A stretch of 64,000 nucleotides of DNA from Bin5 sp965261695 (lineage in GTDB: Bacteria; Chloroflexota; Anaerolineae; Caldilineales; Caldilineaceae). The stretch covers positions 4,960,001 through 5,024,000 of the forward strand of contig OZ253474.1 in assembly GCA_965261695.1 (NCBI GenBank), in the 5' to 3' direction. Numbering within the stretch: position 1 is the stretch's first letter; each line of letters starts with the position of its first letter. The notes beneath the pieces were generated by a model that was given only the letters and a program-made list of their open reading frames with translations, searched no databases and had not been told where the DNA came from. Of the stretch, positions 8,993-16,842 are shown piece by piece. Position numbers and translations under genes: made by a program.

Positions 8993-9652
8993 GTGCAGGC
9001 GATTCGCAGCCGGATTCTGGAGACTCTCAAACAGGTGGGACAGGCGTCCGCGGGGACACTGGCCGACCGCTTGGACGTACCTCCCGTCACCGTGAGATAT
9101 CATCTCGATATCCTGCTGGGGGACAATCTGATCGCGGTGTCCAAGGAAAAGCCGCGCGGGGCCGTCGGTCGACCGCAGAAACTATACTCGCTGACGGCGC
9201 AGGCCGACGCCCACTTTCCTGATAATTTCGCCCCGCTGACGACCGGCGTGGTGCGGCAGATGAAGCAGTTGCTGCCGGCCGACAAGGTCGAAGGCTGCTT
9301 TCGCATGCTTGCCGAGGAGATGGCGCAACCGCTTGCGCAGGACAGTCCGGCTGATGAGCGGTTGGATGAGCGCATGGAGCGGGTCGTCTCCTTCCTGAAT
9401 GAACGGGGATACATGGCGCAGTGGGAGCCGGACAGCGCCCTGCTGCACACGCACAACTGCCCCTATTCCGGCGTCGCATCCGAACATCGCGAGCTATGCT
9501 GTATGGATCTGGCGCTGATCGAATCGCTCAGCGGTCAGAGTTGCGAACGCATACAGGCTATCGCCGACGGCGGGCGCTGTTGCAGCTATTATGTGCAAGA
9601 GAATAGTGATCAGGCAGTGGTACAGCCACAAATGGTTGAACTGATCGTTTGA
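8993..9652 (+). CDS. SufR-like iron-sulfur-sensing transcriptional regulator
   Basis: 219 aa DNA-binding protein. Residues 5-50 form a winged helix-turn-helix (LADRLDVPPVTVRYHLDIL). The C-terminal half has cysteines at 156, 169/170, 184 and 196/197; the C-x12-C-C-x13-C spacing is that of SufR, which binds an Fe-S cluster and represses suf genes. The start is GTG at 8993. It sits under a strong consensus promoter and 35 bases before moaA, so they are probably co-transcribed. An A-type Fe-S carrier gene lies 1.5 kb downstream. No suf operon is in the window, so its targets are unknown. Confidence 0.85.
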   Translation: MQAIRSRILETLKQVGQASAGTLADRLDVPPVTVRYHLDILLGDNLIAVSKEKPRGAVGRPQKLYSLTAQADAHFPDNFAPLTTGVVRQMKQLLPADKVEGCFRMLAEEMAQPLAQDSPADERLDERMERVVSFLNERGYMAQWEPDSALLHTHNCPYSGVASEHRELCCMDLALIESLSGQSCERIQAIADGGRCCSYYVQENSDQAVVQPQMVELIV

Positions 9653-9687
9653 GAATTTTTCGACTCCCTTTCAGGAGTTCCTGAGAT

Positions 9688-10818
9688 ATGTCAACGACCG
9701 TCCGCAATCCGAACCTGCCCGAACTGCCGCTGACCGACGTGGCCGCGGCGCAGACAAATGGGCAGAGGCATCGCACCCGATACGGCCGCGTGACCGTGGC
9801 GCCCGCTCCGAACTCGGACGCGCTGGCCGCGATGATCGAGCCGGCCCACGACAGCTATGGCCGCCGCATCCGTTACCTGCGCATCAGCCTGACCGACGCC
9901 TGCAACCTGCGCTGCGTCTACTGCATGCCCGAACATATGCAGTTCCGCCCGCGGCACGAACTGATGTCGGATGAGGAGATTCTGTTCTTGGTCAAAGTCG
10001 GCGCCAGTCTGGGCGTAGACAAGATTCGCCTGACCGGCGGCGAGCCGACCATTCGCCCCGGCGTGGTGGAGCTGGTGCGGCAGATGGCCGCCATCCCCGG
10101 CATCCGCGACGTGGCGATGACGACCAACGCCCTGCTGCTGGAAGAACTGGCGCAGCCCTTGGCCGACGCCGGCCTGAAGCGGGTGAATATCAGTATCGAC
10201 ACGATCGACCCTGAGAGATTCACACGCATCACGCGCTGGGGCGATGTCGATGACGTCTGGCGGGGCATCGCCGCCGCCGAAAGCGCCGGGCTGCTACCGG
10301 TCAAGCTCAACTGCGTCGTCACGCGCGGCTTCAACGAGGAGGACGTCACCGACCTGGCGCGACTGACACTCGAAAACGAGTGGGAAGTCCGCTTTATCGA
10401 GATGATGCCCTTCGGCGAGGTGAGCGACTTCCAACTGAGCCATGTCGTCTCCTTCCGCGAAATCCGCCAAAACGTTGAGAAAGTCTTCGGCCCGCTGGAG
10501 GAGGCAACCTACGATTTTGTCGACCCCAGCCGCCCTTTTCGTATTCCCGGGGCAACCGGCACGTTGGGCTTTATCAGCAGCGTGACCGAACCGTTCTGCC
10601 AGGGCTGCGGCCGCGTGCGTCTGACAGCCGATGGCAAGCTGCGGCTCTGCCTCCTGCGCGACGAGGAGGTGGACCTGCTCTCCCCCTTACGCAGCGGCGC
10701 AGACTTCGACGAGATCCGCGCGCTGATGAAGGAGGGCGCTTTCCATAAGCCGTGGGGTCATGGCCTGGCGTCGGGAATATTCGCCGAGAACAGGTCGATG
10801 AATCAGATCGGCGGCTAA
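9688..10818 (+). CDS. moaA: GTP 3',8-cyclase, molybdenum cofactor biosynthesis
   Basis: Radical SAM enzyme that converts GTP to the first intermediate of molybdopterin synthesis. The N-terminal 4Fe-4S site is Cys72, Cys76, Cys79 (DACNLRCVYC). The C-terminal second cluster is Cys304, Cys307, Cys321 (CQGCGRVRLTADGKLRLC). The protein ends in Gly-Gly, as MoaA does. It carries about 55 extra residues at the N-terminus before the usual YGRRIRYLRIS start. ATG 9688 follows a CAGGAG ribosome site. No other moa gene is in the window. Confidence 0.95.
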   Translation: MSTTVRNPNLPELPLTDVAAAQTNGQRHRTRYGRVTVAPAPNSDALAAMIEPAHDSYGRRIRYLRISLTDACNLRCVYCMPEHMQFRPRHELMSDEEILFLVKVGASLGVDKIRLTGGEPTIRPGVVELVRQMAAIPGIRDVAMTTNALLLEELAQPLADAGLKRVNISIDTIDPERFTRITRWGDVDDVWRGIAAAESAGLLPVKLNCVVTRGFNEEDVTDLARLTLENEWEVRFIEMMPFGEVSDFQLSHVVSFREIRQNVEKVFGPLEEATYDFVDPSRPFRIPGATGTLGFISSVTEPFCQGCGRVRLTADGKLRLCLLRDEEVDLLSPLRSGADFDEIRALMKEGAFHKPWGHGLASGIFAENRSMNQIGG

Positions 10819-10837
10819 GGCGATTAAGGAATTTTCT

Positions 10838-11044
10838 GTGGCTGTAGCAACGAGCCAGGATGAACGTCTGAAGCAGGTTGAAACGGAAGCCGGCGAAATC
10901 AAAGGCGAATATGGACATTTGGCTGCCAGGGCACATATCGCTGAGGTGAAGGGAGAGTTGCGGCTGTTGAAAGGGATGTTCGGCATTCAGGTCGCAGCCC
11001 AAATCGCGTTCGGGACCGCCATCCTGAACTACATTTATGGCTGA
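10838..11044 (+). CDS. Small coiled-coil protein with a C-terminal membrane segment
   Basis: 68 aa, GTG start. The first 40 residues are charged and helical (ERLKQVETEAGEIKGEY), and the C-terminal stretch GIQVAAQIAFGTAILNYIYG is hydrophobic enough to be a membrane anchor. The layout recalls small coiled-coil membrane proteins such as the XhlA or DUF1640 type, but I cannot assign it. It begins 19 bases after moaA. No strong ribosome site is visible. Confidence 0.5.
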   Translation: MAVATSQDERLKQVETEAGEIKGEYGHLAARAHIAEVKGELRLLKGMFGIQVAAQIAFGTAILNYIYG

Positions 11045-11172
11045 CCCGTGACGAAGATGGCGTATTGACTTCTTCTATCCGGCATTTGCAGGTATAATTG
11101 TAGACGAATTCTTATCGAAATTCAGAGCGTGCAACCAATTCAGATTCATCAATACCTTTGAGGAGATTCCTG

Positions 11173-11601
11173 ATGGACATTGCTTTGACCGACACAAAGA
11201 CGACTGAAGTAACTCTGACAGAAATGGCTGCCGAGAAGCTGGGCGGCATCCTCGATCAGAAGGGGCTGCGCGAAACGCACGCGCTGCGCGTCTTCGTCAA
11301 GGGCGGCGGCTGCGGAGGGATGCAGTACGGCATGACCTTTGACAACGACTTCCAGGAAGCGGATCAGGTCTTTGAGCAGTTTGGCCTGCGCGTCGTCATC
11401 GATCCGACGAGCTTCCTTTACGTCGGCGGTTCCAGCATCGACTACATCGACAATCTGATGGGCGGCGGATTCCACATCGAGAATCCCAACGCCGCCAGTT
11501 CCTGCGGCTGTGGCAGCAGCTTCCGCACCAACGGCGAGCCGGCCGGCGCGGCGGCAGGCGGCGGTTGCGGCAGCGGCGGCGGCGGCGGCTGCGGCCATTA
11601 A
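11173..11601 (+). CDS. A-type iron-sulfur cluster carrier (HesB/IscA/ErpA family) with Cys/Gly-rich tail
   Basis: 142 aa. The family's three ligand cysteines are present: Cys47 (GGGCGGMQYGM) and Cys111/Cys113 (SCGCGSSF). It should receive and pass on Fe-S clusters in the cytoplasm. Unusually, about 25 residues continue after the CGCG motif, nearly all Gly/Ala and with two more cysteines (132, 140) and a final His. ATG 11173 is preceded by GAGGAGATT; an in-frame TTG at 11158 sits upstream of that site and is unlikely. A TATAAT box at 11093-11098 is the probable -10; the TTGACT upstream is 22 bases away, too far for a standard -35. Confidence 0.9.
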   Translation: MDIALTDTKTTEVTLTEMAAEKLGGILDQKGLRETHALRVFVKGGGCGGMQYGMTFDNDFQEADQVFEQFGLRVVIDPTSFLYVGGSSIDYIDNLMGGGFHIENPNAASSCGCGSSFRTNGEPAGAAAGGGCGSGGGGGCGH

Positions 11602-11723
11602 TCGCCGTAACGTCGATTCGAATTGGCGGGGGCGAGGCTGACCTTGGCGTCCCGCGCTTCGCCCGCGGGTTTGGCACGTCCGCCGGGTGCGGCCTCGCCT
11701 CATTCTATCCAGGTTTGAATGCT

Positions 11724-12116
11724 ATGCAGGCCAAGTACTATACATTGGATGAGGCGAATGCCGCGCTGCCCCAGGTCAAGCAGTTGATGGCCCAGGTGCA
11801 GGAGGCCCGCTCTGAAATCATTCGCCTGCGGCCCGACGTGTGGCCGGTGTTGCAAAAGGCGGCCCAAAATGGGGGCAATGCCGCAGCCGGGGAAGTCTAC
11901 ACCTGTTTCAACAAACTGGAGACGGGTGTGAAGGGCATTCTGGGGATGGGCATCCTGTTCAAGGATATCGACATGGGACTGATCGATTTCCTGTCGATGC
12001 GCCACGGGCGCGAAGTCTATCTGTGCTGGAAACATGGCGAAGATGAGCTTGCCTTCTGGCACGATGTCAACGCCGGCTACGGAGCGCGTCAGCCGATCGA
12101 TCCCGCTGATTTCTGA
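11724..12116 (+). CDS. DUF2203 family protein
   Basis: 130 aa acidic protein matching the DUF2203 pattern: YYTLDEANAALPQVKQLM at the N-terminus, a helical middle, then GLIDFLSMRHGREVYLCWKHGEDELAFWHD. No catalytic residues are assigned to the family. ATG 11724 begins the conserved region; a TTG at 11715 is an alternative. It follows the A-type carrier by 120 bases in the same direction. Confidence 0.8.
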   Translation: MQAKYYTLDEANAALPQVKQLMAQVQEARSEIIRLRPDVWPVLQKAAQNGGNAAAGEVYTCFNKLETGVKGILGMGILFKDIDMGLIDFLSMRHGREVYLCWKHGEDELAFWHDVNAGYGARQPIDPADF

Positions 12117-12204
12117 GCCAGGACGCCCTTTCCATCGTGCGCGGCCTGATCCGTGTCTTTACAGCGATTGAGGCTCAACAGCAGCGACAACGAGAGCGAA
12201 CGAA

Positions 12205-12576
12205 ATGCCCAATCCCTATGGCGCACCTGAAATCAGCGTGCAGGATGTACATGCGAAGCAACAGGATGGCGAGGAGTTCATCCTGGTTGATGTGCGCGAA
12301 CCCAATGAACTGGAACTGGCCAGCCTGGCAGAGGACGCCTTCACCAGGTTGCCGCTGAGCGACCTGCGCGAGCGGCGGCTCGAAGCAGTGCCCGATGCCC
12401 TGAGCCAGGACAAGGACGCAGAGGTTGTCGTGTTCTGTCACAAGGGGCTGCGCAGCGCGCAGGTTACGGTCTTTTTGCGCCAGCAGGGCTGGTCGAAGGC
12501 GGTGAGCATGGCAGGCGGCATCGACGCCTGGGCTGAAGAGATCGACGAATCTGTCGGCAAGTATGCCAGCCTGTGA
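12205..12576 (+). CDS. Rhodanese-like domain protein
   Basis: 123 aa single-domain rhodanese. It starts with the EFILVDVREPNE signature and has the active-site loop CHKGLR with Cys78, which would carry the persulfide. SMAGGIDAWAEEID closes the domain. These proteins move sulfane sulfur; being near a SufR-like regulator and an Fe-S carrier fits sulfur trafficking, but that link is inference. Confidence 0.88.
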   Translation: MPNPYGAPEISVQDVHAKQQDGEEFILVDVREPNELELASLAEDAFTRLPLSDLRERRLEAVPDALSQDKDAEVVVFCHKGLRSAQVTVFLRQQGWSKAVSMAGGIDAWAEEIDESVGKYASL

Positions 12577-12713
12577 TGGGACGCTGGTCACGTTTGATAT
12601 CGTACAGTCTTAGGCAACTGCGGGTCATGCGCGCCCGAAAACGGCGTGCCGGGCGATTCTGACGGGCCCGACGCCTGTATCCCATTGACATCTTGTTGAT
12701 TGAGGAGCATTTG

Positions 12714-14171
12714 GTGATTTTCACTTTGCCCTGGAGTAGGAAACGCAAGAGTGATATTGTCTGGATCGATCTGGGCGACCTGGGTGACCTGGTCTATCCA
12801 CAGGGTCCCCACGAGCAGTGGCAGGATCATGGGCTTGGGCTGTTGCGCACCATTCTGCGCCAGAACGGGATCGAGACGGATATTGTCTCCACACGCGCCG
12901 TCACTTCCTGGGAGCAGTTGGCGCGCAAGTTGCCGGGGTACAAGATGGCGCTGATGAATGTGCGCAGCTACACATTTCCCGTAGCCCTGAAGGCCGCAAA
13001 AATCTTCAAAGAGATCAACCCCGGTGGACTGGTGCTGGCCGGGGGCATGCACGCCACGGTCGCGCCGCAAGAGATGGAGGCCGAAGAAGCGTTTGACCGG
13101 ATCTGCCAGGGCGCCGGCGAGGAAATCATCGTTGACCTGGTGCGGGATCCGCATCGCTTTCCCAGAGTTCTGCACGGGAAGGGCTCCCGCTCCATGGCCG
13201 AGTGGCCCGCGATCGACCGCGAACTGTGGCCCAAACCGGCCAACTGGAAGGACGCGCTCGCAAACTTGCGCCCGCGGCGCGCCGTGCGCTCGCTCAAGCT
13301 GGAGCGCCGCTTCAATTGGCCGATGGAGCCGGAGTGCGGTTGGGGGCCGCCTCCTGTCGCCACCATCATCACCAGCCGGGTATGCCCTTGGCAGTGCGTC
13401 TTCTGCAATGAGGCCTCCTACATTCCCAACATGGGGCGCCGTCCGGTCGGCATGATCATTGACGAACTGAACGAGCTGGACGAGAAGTACGGCGTCGGCT
13501 CGGTGGTCATCCACGATTCGATGTTCTTCCAGAATCCGAAGTGGTTGCAGGAGTGGATCGAGGAGTACCCGCGCCGCGCCAACAAAGTCTGGCCCTATTG
13601 GGCCGCGGGCCGCGCTGATACCGTGCGCCAGTGGCCCGAACTCTTTGAGGCGTTGATCCGCCAGACCAACTGGAATCTGATCTCGATCGGCTTTGAGTCG
13701 GGCAGCGACCGCATTCTGAAGCTGCTCAACAAGGAATGCACCGAGGAAGACAACAATTTTGCCATCGATCTGGTCAACCGCGTCGGCGACGCGATGGAGG
13801 CCGAAGGCAAGGATCCGCCCGTCTTCTGGTCGAACATCATGCTGGGCATCCCCGGCGAGGCCGAGGAGGACGCCTTCAAGACGATGCGCATGATCAAACG
13901 GATGAAGCGGGTCCTCCCCTCGATCTCCTACTACGCGCCCTATCCCGGCTCCGCACTCGGCTTTCAGCTGATCGCCGAGGGCAAGAGCCTGATGAGCAAA
14001 GACAACTATCACCGCTTCCCTGACGATGAGAAGGTGAAGGGCGTGAACTACGGCTTCTATCGTGAACTGCTGGCCGGCAAGTACGACGCCGAGGTGAATC
14101 GTGGCCTTTCCCAGGAAGAGCGGCAACGGGGTTACGCCGGGCTGTACCAGCAGGCATTGGCTAAGGCCTGA
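12714..14171 (+). CDS. B12-binding domain radical SAM protein
   Basis: 485 aa. The N-terminal 150 residues resemble a cobalamin-binding fold (ending LVLAGGMHATVAPQEMEAEEAFDRICQGAG), followed by the radical SAM core with Cys224, Cys228 and Cys231 (SRVCPWQCVFC). GFESGSDRILKLLNK and NIMLGIPGE are typical later core motifs. The reaction (methylation, ring contraction or other) cannot be read. I chose GTG 12714 because GAGGAG sits six bases upstream; a TTG at 12693 is possible. Its stop codon falls inside the first 29-bp repeat of the insert that follows. Confidence 0.85.
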   Translation: MIFTLPWSRKRKSDIVWIDLGDLGDLVYPQGPHEQWQDHGLGLLRTILRQNGIETDIVSTRAVTSWEQLARKLPGYKMALMNVRSYTFPVALKAAKIFKEINPGGLVLAGGMHATVAPQEMEAEEAFDRICQGAGEEIIVDLVRDPHRFPRVLHGKGSRSMAEWPAIDRELWPKPANWKDALANLRPRRAVRSLKLERRFNWPMEPECGWGPPPVATIITSRVCPWQCVFCNEASYIPNMGRRPVGMIIDELNELDEKYGVGSVVIHDSMFFQNPKWLQEWIEEYPRRANKVWPYWAAGRADTVRQWPELFEALIRQTNWNLISIGFESGSDRILKLLNKECTEEDNNFAIDLVNRVGDAMEAEGKDPPVFWSNIMLGIPGEAEEDAFKTMRMIKRMKRVLPSISYYAPYPGSALGFQLIAEGKSLMSKDNYHRFPDDEKVKGVNYGFYRELLAGKYDAEVNRGLSQEERQRGYAGLYQQALAKA

Positions 14172-14222
14172 CCGATGAGCAGCTTTTCCAATAGAGAAAC
14201 ATTAGTCAATCGCTGAGAGACA

Positions 14223-14258
14223 AATCATGTCTGCCCAAAGCACCAGGCAGACATGATT
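14223..14258. other. Perfect 13-bp hairpin
   Basis: AATCATGTCTGCC (14223-14235) pairs perfectly with GGCAGACATGATT (14246-14258) across a 10-base loop. It lies 50 bases after the radical SAM stop, inside the insert. No T run follows on either side, so it is not a standard intrinsic terminator; it could be a recombination or protein-binding site. Confidence 0.7.
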
Positions 14259-14498
14259 GTTAAGCCGCCAAGAGATTTCTACGCATTACATCAGCAGCCG
14301 TGCGCTCCCAAACCATCAGCAAGTTTATTGTCTATGAAGTTGGCCCTTATTTGGAAGAAACATTAATGGGTTTTGTAAGTCATTTCGTATGTTTCTTAAC
14401 ATGTACAGACTTGTGTTAATTCAACGGTCTGGCAAGGACCACAACAGAACGAACACGTACATCGGCAGGTAGCAAATATGGGGGGGGATGGTCTTGAC

Positions 14499-14837
14499 AT
14501 GGGAAAGTACCCAAAAGAAAGGATCTGTGCAGGTTGTAATCAGTTACTTCCGTTGAATCACTTTCACCGCAAACGGAATCTGTGGTGTAAGGAATGCCAT
14601 GAGAATCATCTAAGGGGCGGAAATTCCAATGTGAAGGATGGCCCCCGGATGCAAGTCTGTTCAAAGTGTAATCGAGTGCTCCCTTCTAGTAGCTTTCTTC
14701 GCAAACGAAATCTGTGGTGTAAGGATTGCCATGAGAAACGTAGGGCGAGTAAGAGTCGCTCTTTAGGTGGGACGAGTGTGATGGGATTTGTGATTATGAT
14801 TGTGTTCGTAGCATTCTTGATACGGTTGTTCACGTGA
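14499..14837 (+). CDS. Double zinc-ribbon protein with C-terminal membrane segment
   Basis: 112 aa. Two near-identical modules each have CxxC-x16-CxxCH: Cys10, 13, 30, 33 and Cys54, 57, 74, 77, with RKRNLWCKECHE and RKRNLWCKDCHE. The DNA of the modules is also very alike, which points to a recent internal duplication. A hydrophobic stretch (GFVIMIVFVAFLIRLF) ends the protein. ATG 14499 has GGGGGGATGG at ribosome-site distance; ATG 14478 would add seven residues. It lies within the repeat-bounded insert and is AT-richer than its neighbours. Similar Cys pairs occur in HNH-associated and phage proteins, but no nuclease motif is present. Function unknown. Confidence 0.7.
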   Translation: MGKYPKERICAGCNQLLPLNHFHRKRNLWCKECHENHLRGGNSNVKDGPRMQVCSKCNRVLPSSSFLRKRNLWCKDCHEKRRASKSRSLGGTSVMGFVIMIVFVAFLIRLFT

Positions 14838-14893
14838 GGTTGACGTGCACCTGGAAAACTGACATGGCCATGACAATGGAAAAGGCGTGACCG

Positions 14894-15100
14894 ATGAGCA
14901 GCTTTTCCAACCCGCACTACATCTATCTGTTTGACATGGAAAACGGCAAGAAGAAACTTGCCTACGGCCAAAGCCCGCAGGACGCCCTCGACATCCTGCG
15001 CCTGCGCCTGACAGACGAGGAGATGGCGCAAATCAAGGCCGACAACTTCGTGAAGATCAATCAGCGCAAGCTGCAAGAGTACGTCGACGAACTGGGATGA
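14894..15100 (+). CDS. Conserved-looking small hypothetical protein
   Basis: 68 aa, soluble and charged (YIYLFDMENGKKKLAYGQSP ... QRKLQEYVDELG). I do not recognise the family. Its first six codons are duplicated 719 bases upstream by the neighbouring insert. Its stop overlaps the next start (ATGA at 15097-15100), so the two genes are translationally coupled, which supports that it is real. Confidence 0.65.
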   Translation: MSSFSNPHYIYLFDMENGKKKLAYGQSPQDALDILRLRLTDEEMAQIKADNFVKINQRKLQEYVDELG

Positions 15101-15447
15101 ACCTGCCCGCCATCTTTCGCCGCCGTTCATTTGTCACTGAAAGCACTCCTCTCTCCGCGCCGCAGACGCATCTTCTGCTCGCCTTGTTGGCGGGCGCCAC
15201 CCTCAAGTCCCATCGCTATCTCGACGGCGGCAAGGAGTACCGGCTCCATCCGTTGAACGGCGAGCCGACTCCCGTATTGGCGCAAGTGGTGCAGACGCTC
15301 GCAGAACTTGGTTTTCTGCTGAGCAATCAGAAGTTCCCCGCAGCCACCCTGCTGCTCACCGAGCGGGGACGCCGCGCCGCCCAAACAGCGCACGATGCAG
15401 CCGAATCGCCTCCCGACAACCGGGTCCTCGTCGACACATGCCGTTAG
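15097..15447 (+). CDS. Hypothetical protein, possibly winged-helix-like
   Basis: 116 aa, starting in a 4-base overlap with the preceding gene. It contains THLLLALLAGATLKSHRYLDG, an element like RLHPLNGEP, and TLAELGFLLSNQ ... LLLTERGRRAAQ, an arrangement reminiscent of a small winged-helix fold with a beta-wing. No family is recognised, and DNA binding is only a guess from that pattern. Confidence 0.6.
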   Translation: MNLPAIFRRRSFVTESTPLSAPQTHLLLALLAGATLKSHRYLDGGKEYRLHPLNGEPTPVLAQVVQTLAELGFLLSNQKFPAATLLLTERGRRAAQTAHDAAESPPDNRVLVDTCR

Positions 15448-15501
15448 GATCAGGACTGACGGCGGAGCCTGATAAACGAAGAATCCTCCCCGCTCCCCTG
15501 C

Positions 15502-16347
15502 CTAACGCTCTTCCCCATCACTTTCGTCCGGCAATACGATCCCAAGGTCCTCCGGCGTCTCTGCATCATAGGGATTGCTGAACGCAACTTTGGGAAACGA
15601 GAGCTTGGAGAATTCGAGGGGATCGTCTGGTTTCTGCTCCGAGAGTTGGCGATGTATTCGCTCCGCCGCATCCCGCAATTCGGCGACATTGATCCCCTGG
15701 CAACTGTCTGCCAGGCCGCGCAGCTTGGGCAACCCGCGGCGAAACATCTTGAGCGCGCCGCGCCGGTTGCCCCGCTCTATCTGCAAAAAGGCCACGCCCA
15801 CCTGCAGCATGCCCTGATACAACTCCCGTACCGCACGCGCCTCCTCCTTCCAAGCCAATTCCAGGTATTCGTGCTGGTCGAAAAACCGTCCCTGGTTGAA
15901 CGCCAGCAGCCCCGCGACCGCGGCGCGGCTTGGCGGGTCGCCGCATCCCTCGAGATGCAGGACAGGAGGATGCACATGCCGTTCGACGACCGCCACCAAC
16001 TCCTCCATCATGCGGCTGCGCGCCCAGGCGTGATCGACGCCGGCCTTGCGCGCCCGCTGCAATGTGGCCACGTCTACATGGCTGCCGAAAGCAAAGATCG
16101 GCGTCTGGCGCGTGTGCGGCTTCATCTTGCATTGGCGAATGGCCGTCTCCCAATCACCCGGCGACTTCAGATCGAGCAGGGCGAGGACAGGAAAGGCGCG
16201 GTCGATTGCGGCGACAAACAACTCCGCCGCATCAACGGTGACCGGCTCGCCGCCCGCGGCGCGCACCACGTCCTCCAGCCGAATCGAGAAAAAGAGATCC
16301 GGTTCCAGGATTACCACTGCCGGACTGAACTGCCCGTTCTCCGTCAT
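15502..16347 (-). CDS. Degenerate receiver-like domain fused to DUF309
   Basis: 281 aa. Residues 1-120 look like a response-regulator receiver: hydrophobic strands, LALLDLK with a possible phospho-acceptor Asp, and a helix pattern, but the conserved Lys near the end is not evident. The C-terminal half is a DUF309 domain (FNQGRFFDQHEYLELAWKEE ... YQGMLQVGVAFLQIERGN). DUF309 has no firm function. The start ATG 16347 has GAAGGAGG five bases upstream; an in-frame GTG at 16362 overlaps that site and is unlikely. It stands alone, convergent with the small hypothetical genes. Confidence 0.8.
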   Translation of the reverse strand: MTENGQFSPAVVILEPDLFFSIRLEDVVRAAGGEPVTVDAAELFVAAIDRAFPVLALLDLKSPGDWETAIRQCKMKPHTRQTPIFAFGSHVDVATLQRARKAGVDHAWARSRMMEELVAVVERHVHPPVLHLEGCGDPPSRAAVAGLLAFNQGRFFDQHEYLELAWKEEARAVRELYQGMLQVGVAFLQIERGNRRGALKMFRRGLPKLRGLADSCQGINVAELRDAAERIHRQLSEQKPDDPLEFSKLSFPKVAFSNPYDAETPEDLGIVLPDESDGEER

Positions 16348-16588
16348 CTTTGCCTCCTTCACTATTCCCCGCGCCCCCGCGATCCACGTGGCCCCGCGGC
16401 CCTTCCGTCAATTCTGGCCGAGACAGCGTTGACTTGGGAACGCAGCACAGAAAATCGCTCCTAATCTGTCAGTTAGCCTACCACACAGTTCACCACGATT
16501 TGAATTCCAACACCGCCGCTGGCATTCTCAGAATTGGCGCGCTGTTTGGTATACTAAGCTCGGATCGACAGGCGTAGGGAGGAGCGCG

Positions 16589-16840
16589 ATGGATTCACAG
16601 AAAAACACGTCCGAACAGATTGCCGGTCTCTCTTATGAGGAAAGCTACCGGCAACTGCAAGCGGTCTTGGAGCGTTTGGAGGCAGCCGACCTGCCCCTCG
16701 CCGACTCGCTCGAACTGTACGAGTCGGGCATGAATCTGGCTGCGCGCTGCGGTAAGCTGCTGGAAGAGGCCGAGTTGCGGGTCAGGAAATGGCAGCCGGA
16801 CGGTTCGCTATTGGAGCTAAGCGGCGATCAGGATCAATAG
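16589..16840 (+). CDS. xseB: Exodeoxyribonuclease VII small subunit
   Basis: 83 aa, the usual size. The family pattern is clear: LSYEESYRQLQAVLERLEA, then LPLADSLELYESGMNLAARC and a short charged tail. With XseA it degrades single-stranded DNA. GGGAGGAG precedes the ATG, and TATACT at 16550-16555 may be the -10. xseA is not in the window. The next gene starts 2 bases after its stop, so they form an operon. Confidence 0.93.
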   Translation: MDSQKNTSEQIAGLSYEESYRQLQAVLERLEAADLPLADSLELYESGMNLAARCGKLLEEAELRVRKWQPDGSLLELSGDQDQ

Positions 16841-16842
16841 CA

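Larger units (their letters stand above)
14163..14910. mobile_element. Small insert bounded by 29-bp direct repeats
   Basis: The sequence AAGGCSTGACCGATGAGC... spans 29 bases at 14163-14191 and again at 14882-14910 with one mismatch. The first copy holds the stop of the radical SAM gene and a dead copy of the next gene's start; the second copy carries the real start of that gene (14894). The roughly 700 bases between them are visibly richer in A/T and hold one gene. This looks like an insertion that duplicated its target, or site-specific integration that kept both neighbours intact. I see no terminal inverted repeats and no recombinase, so the mechanism is unknown. Confidence 0.6.

Noticed and set aside
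11065..11098. TTGACT/TATAAT as a full promoter for the A-type carrier gene
   Set aside because: The spacer is 22 bases, outside the usual 16-19; only the -10 box is credible.
12588..14126. 512-codon minus-strand frame opposite the radical SAM gene
   Set aside because: The plus strand has the CxxxCxxC cluster site and core motifs; the reverse product matches nothing.
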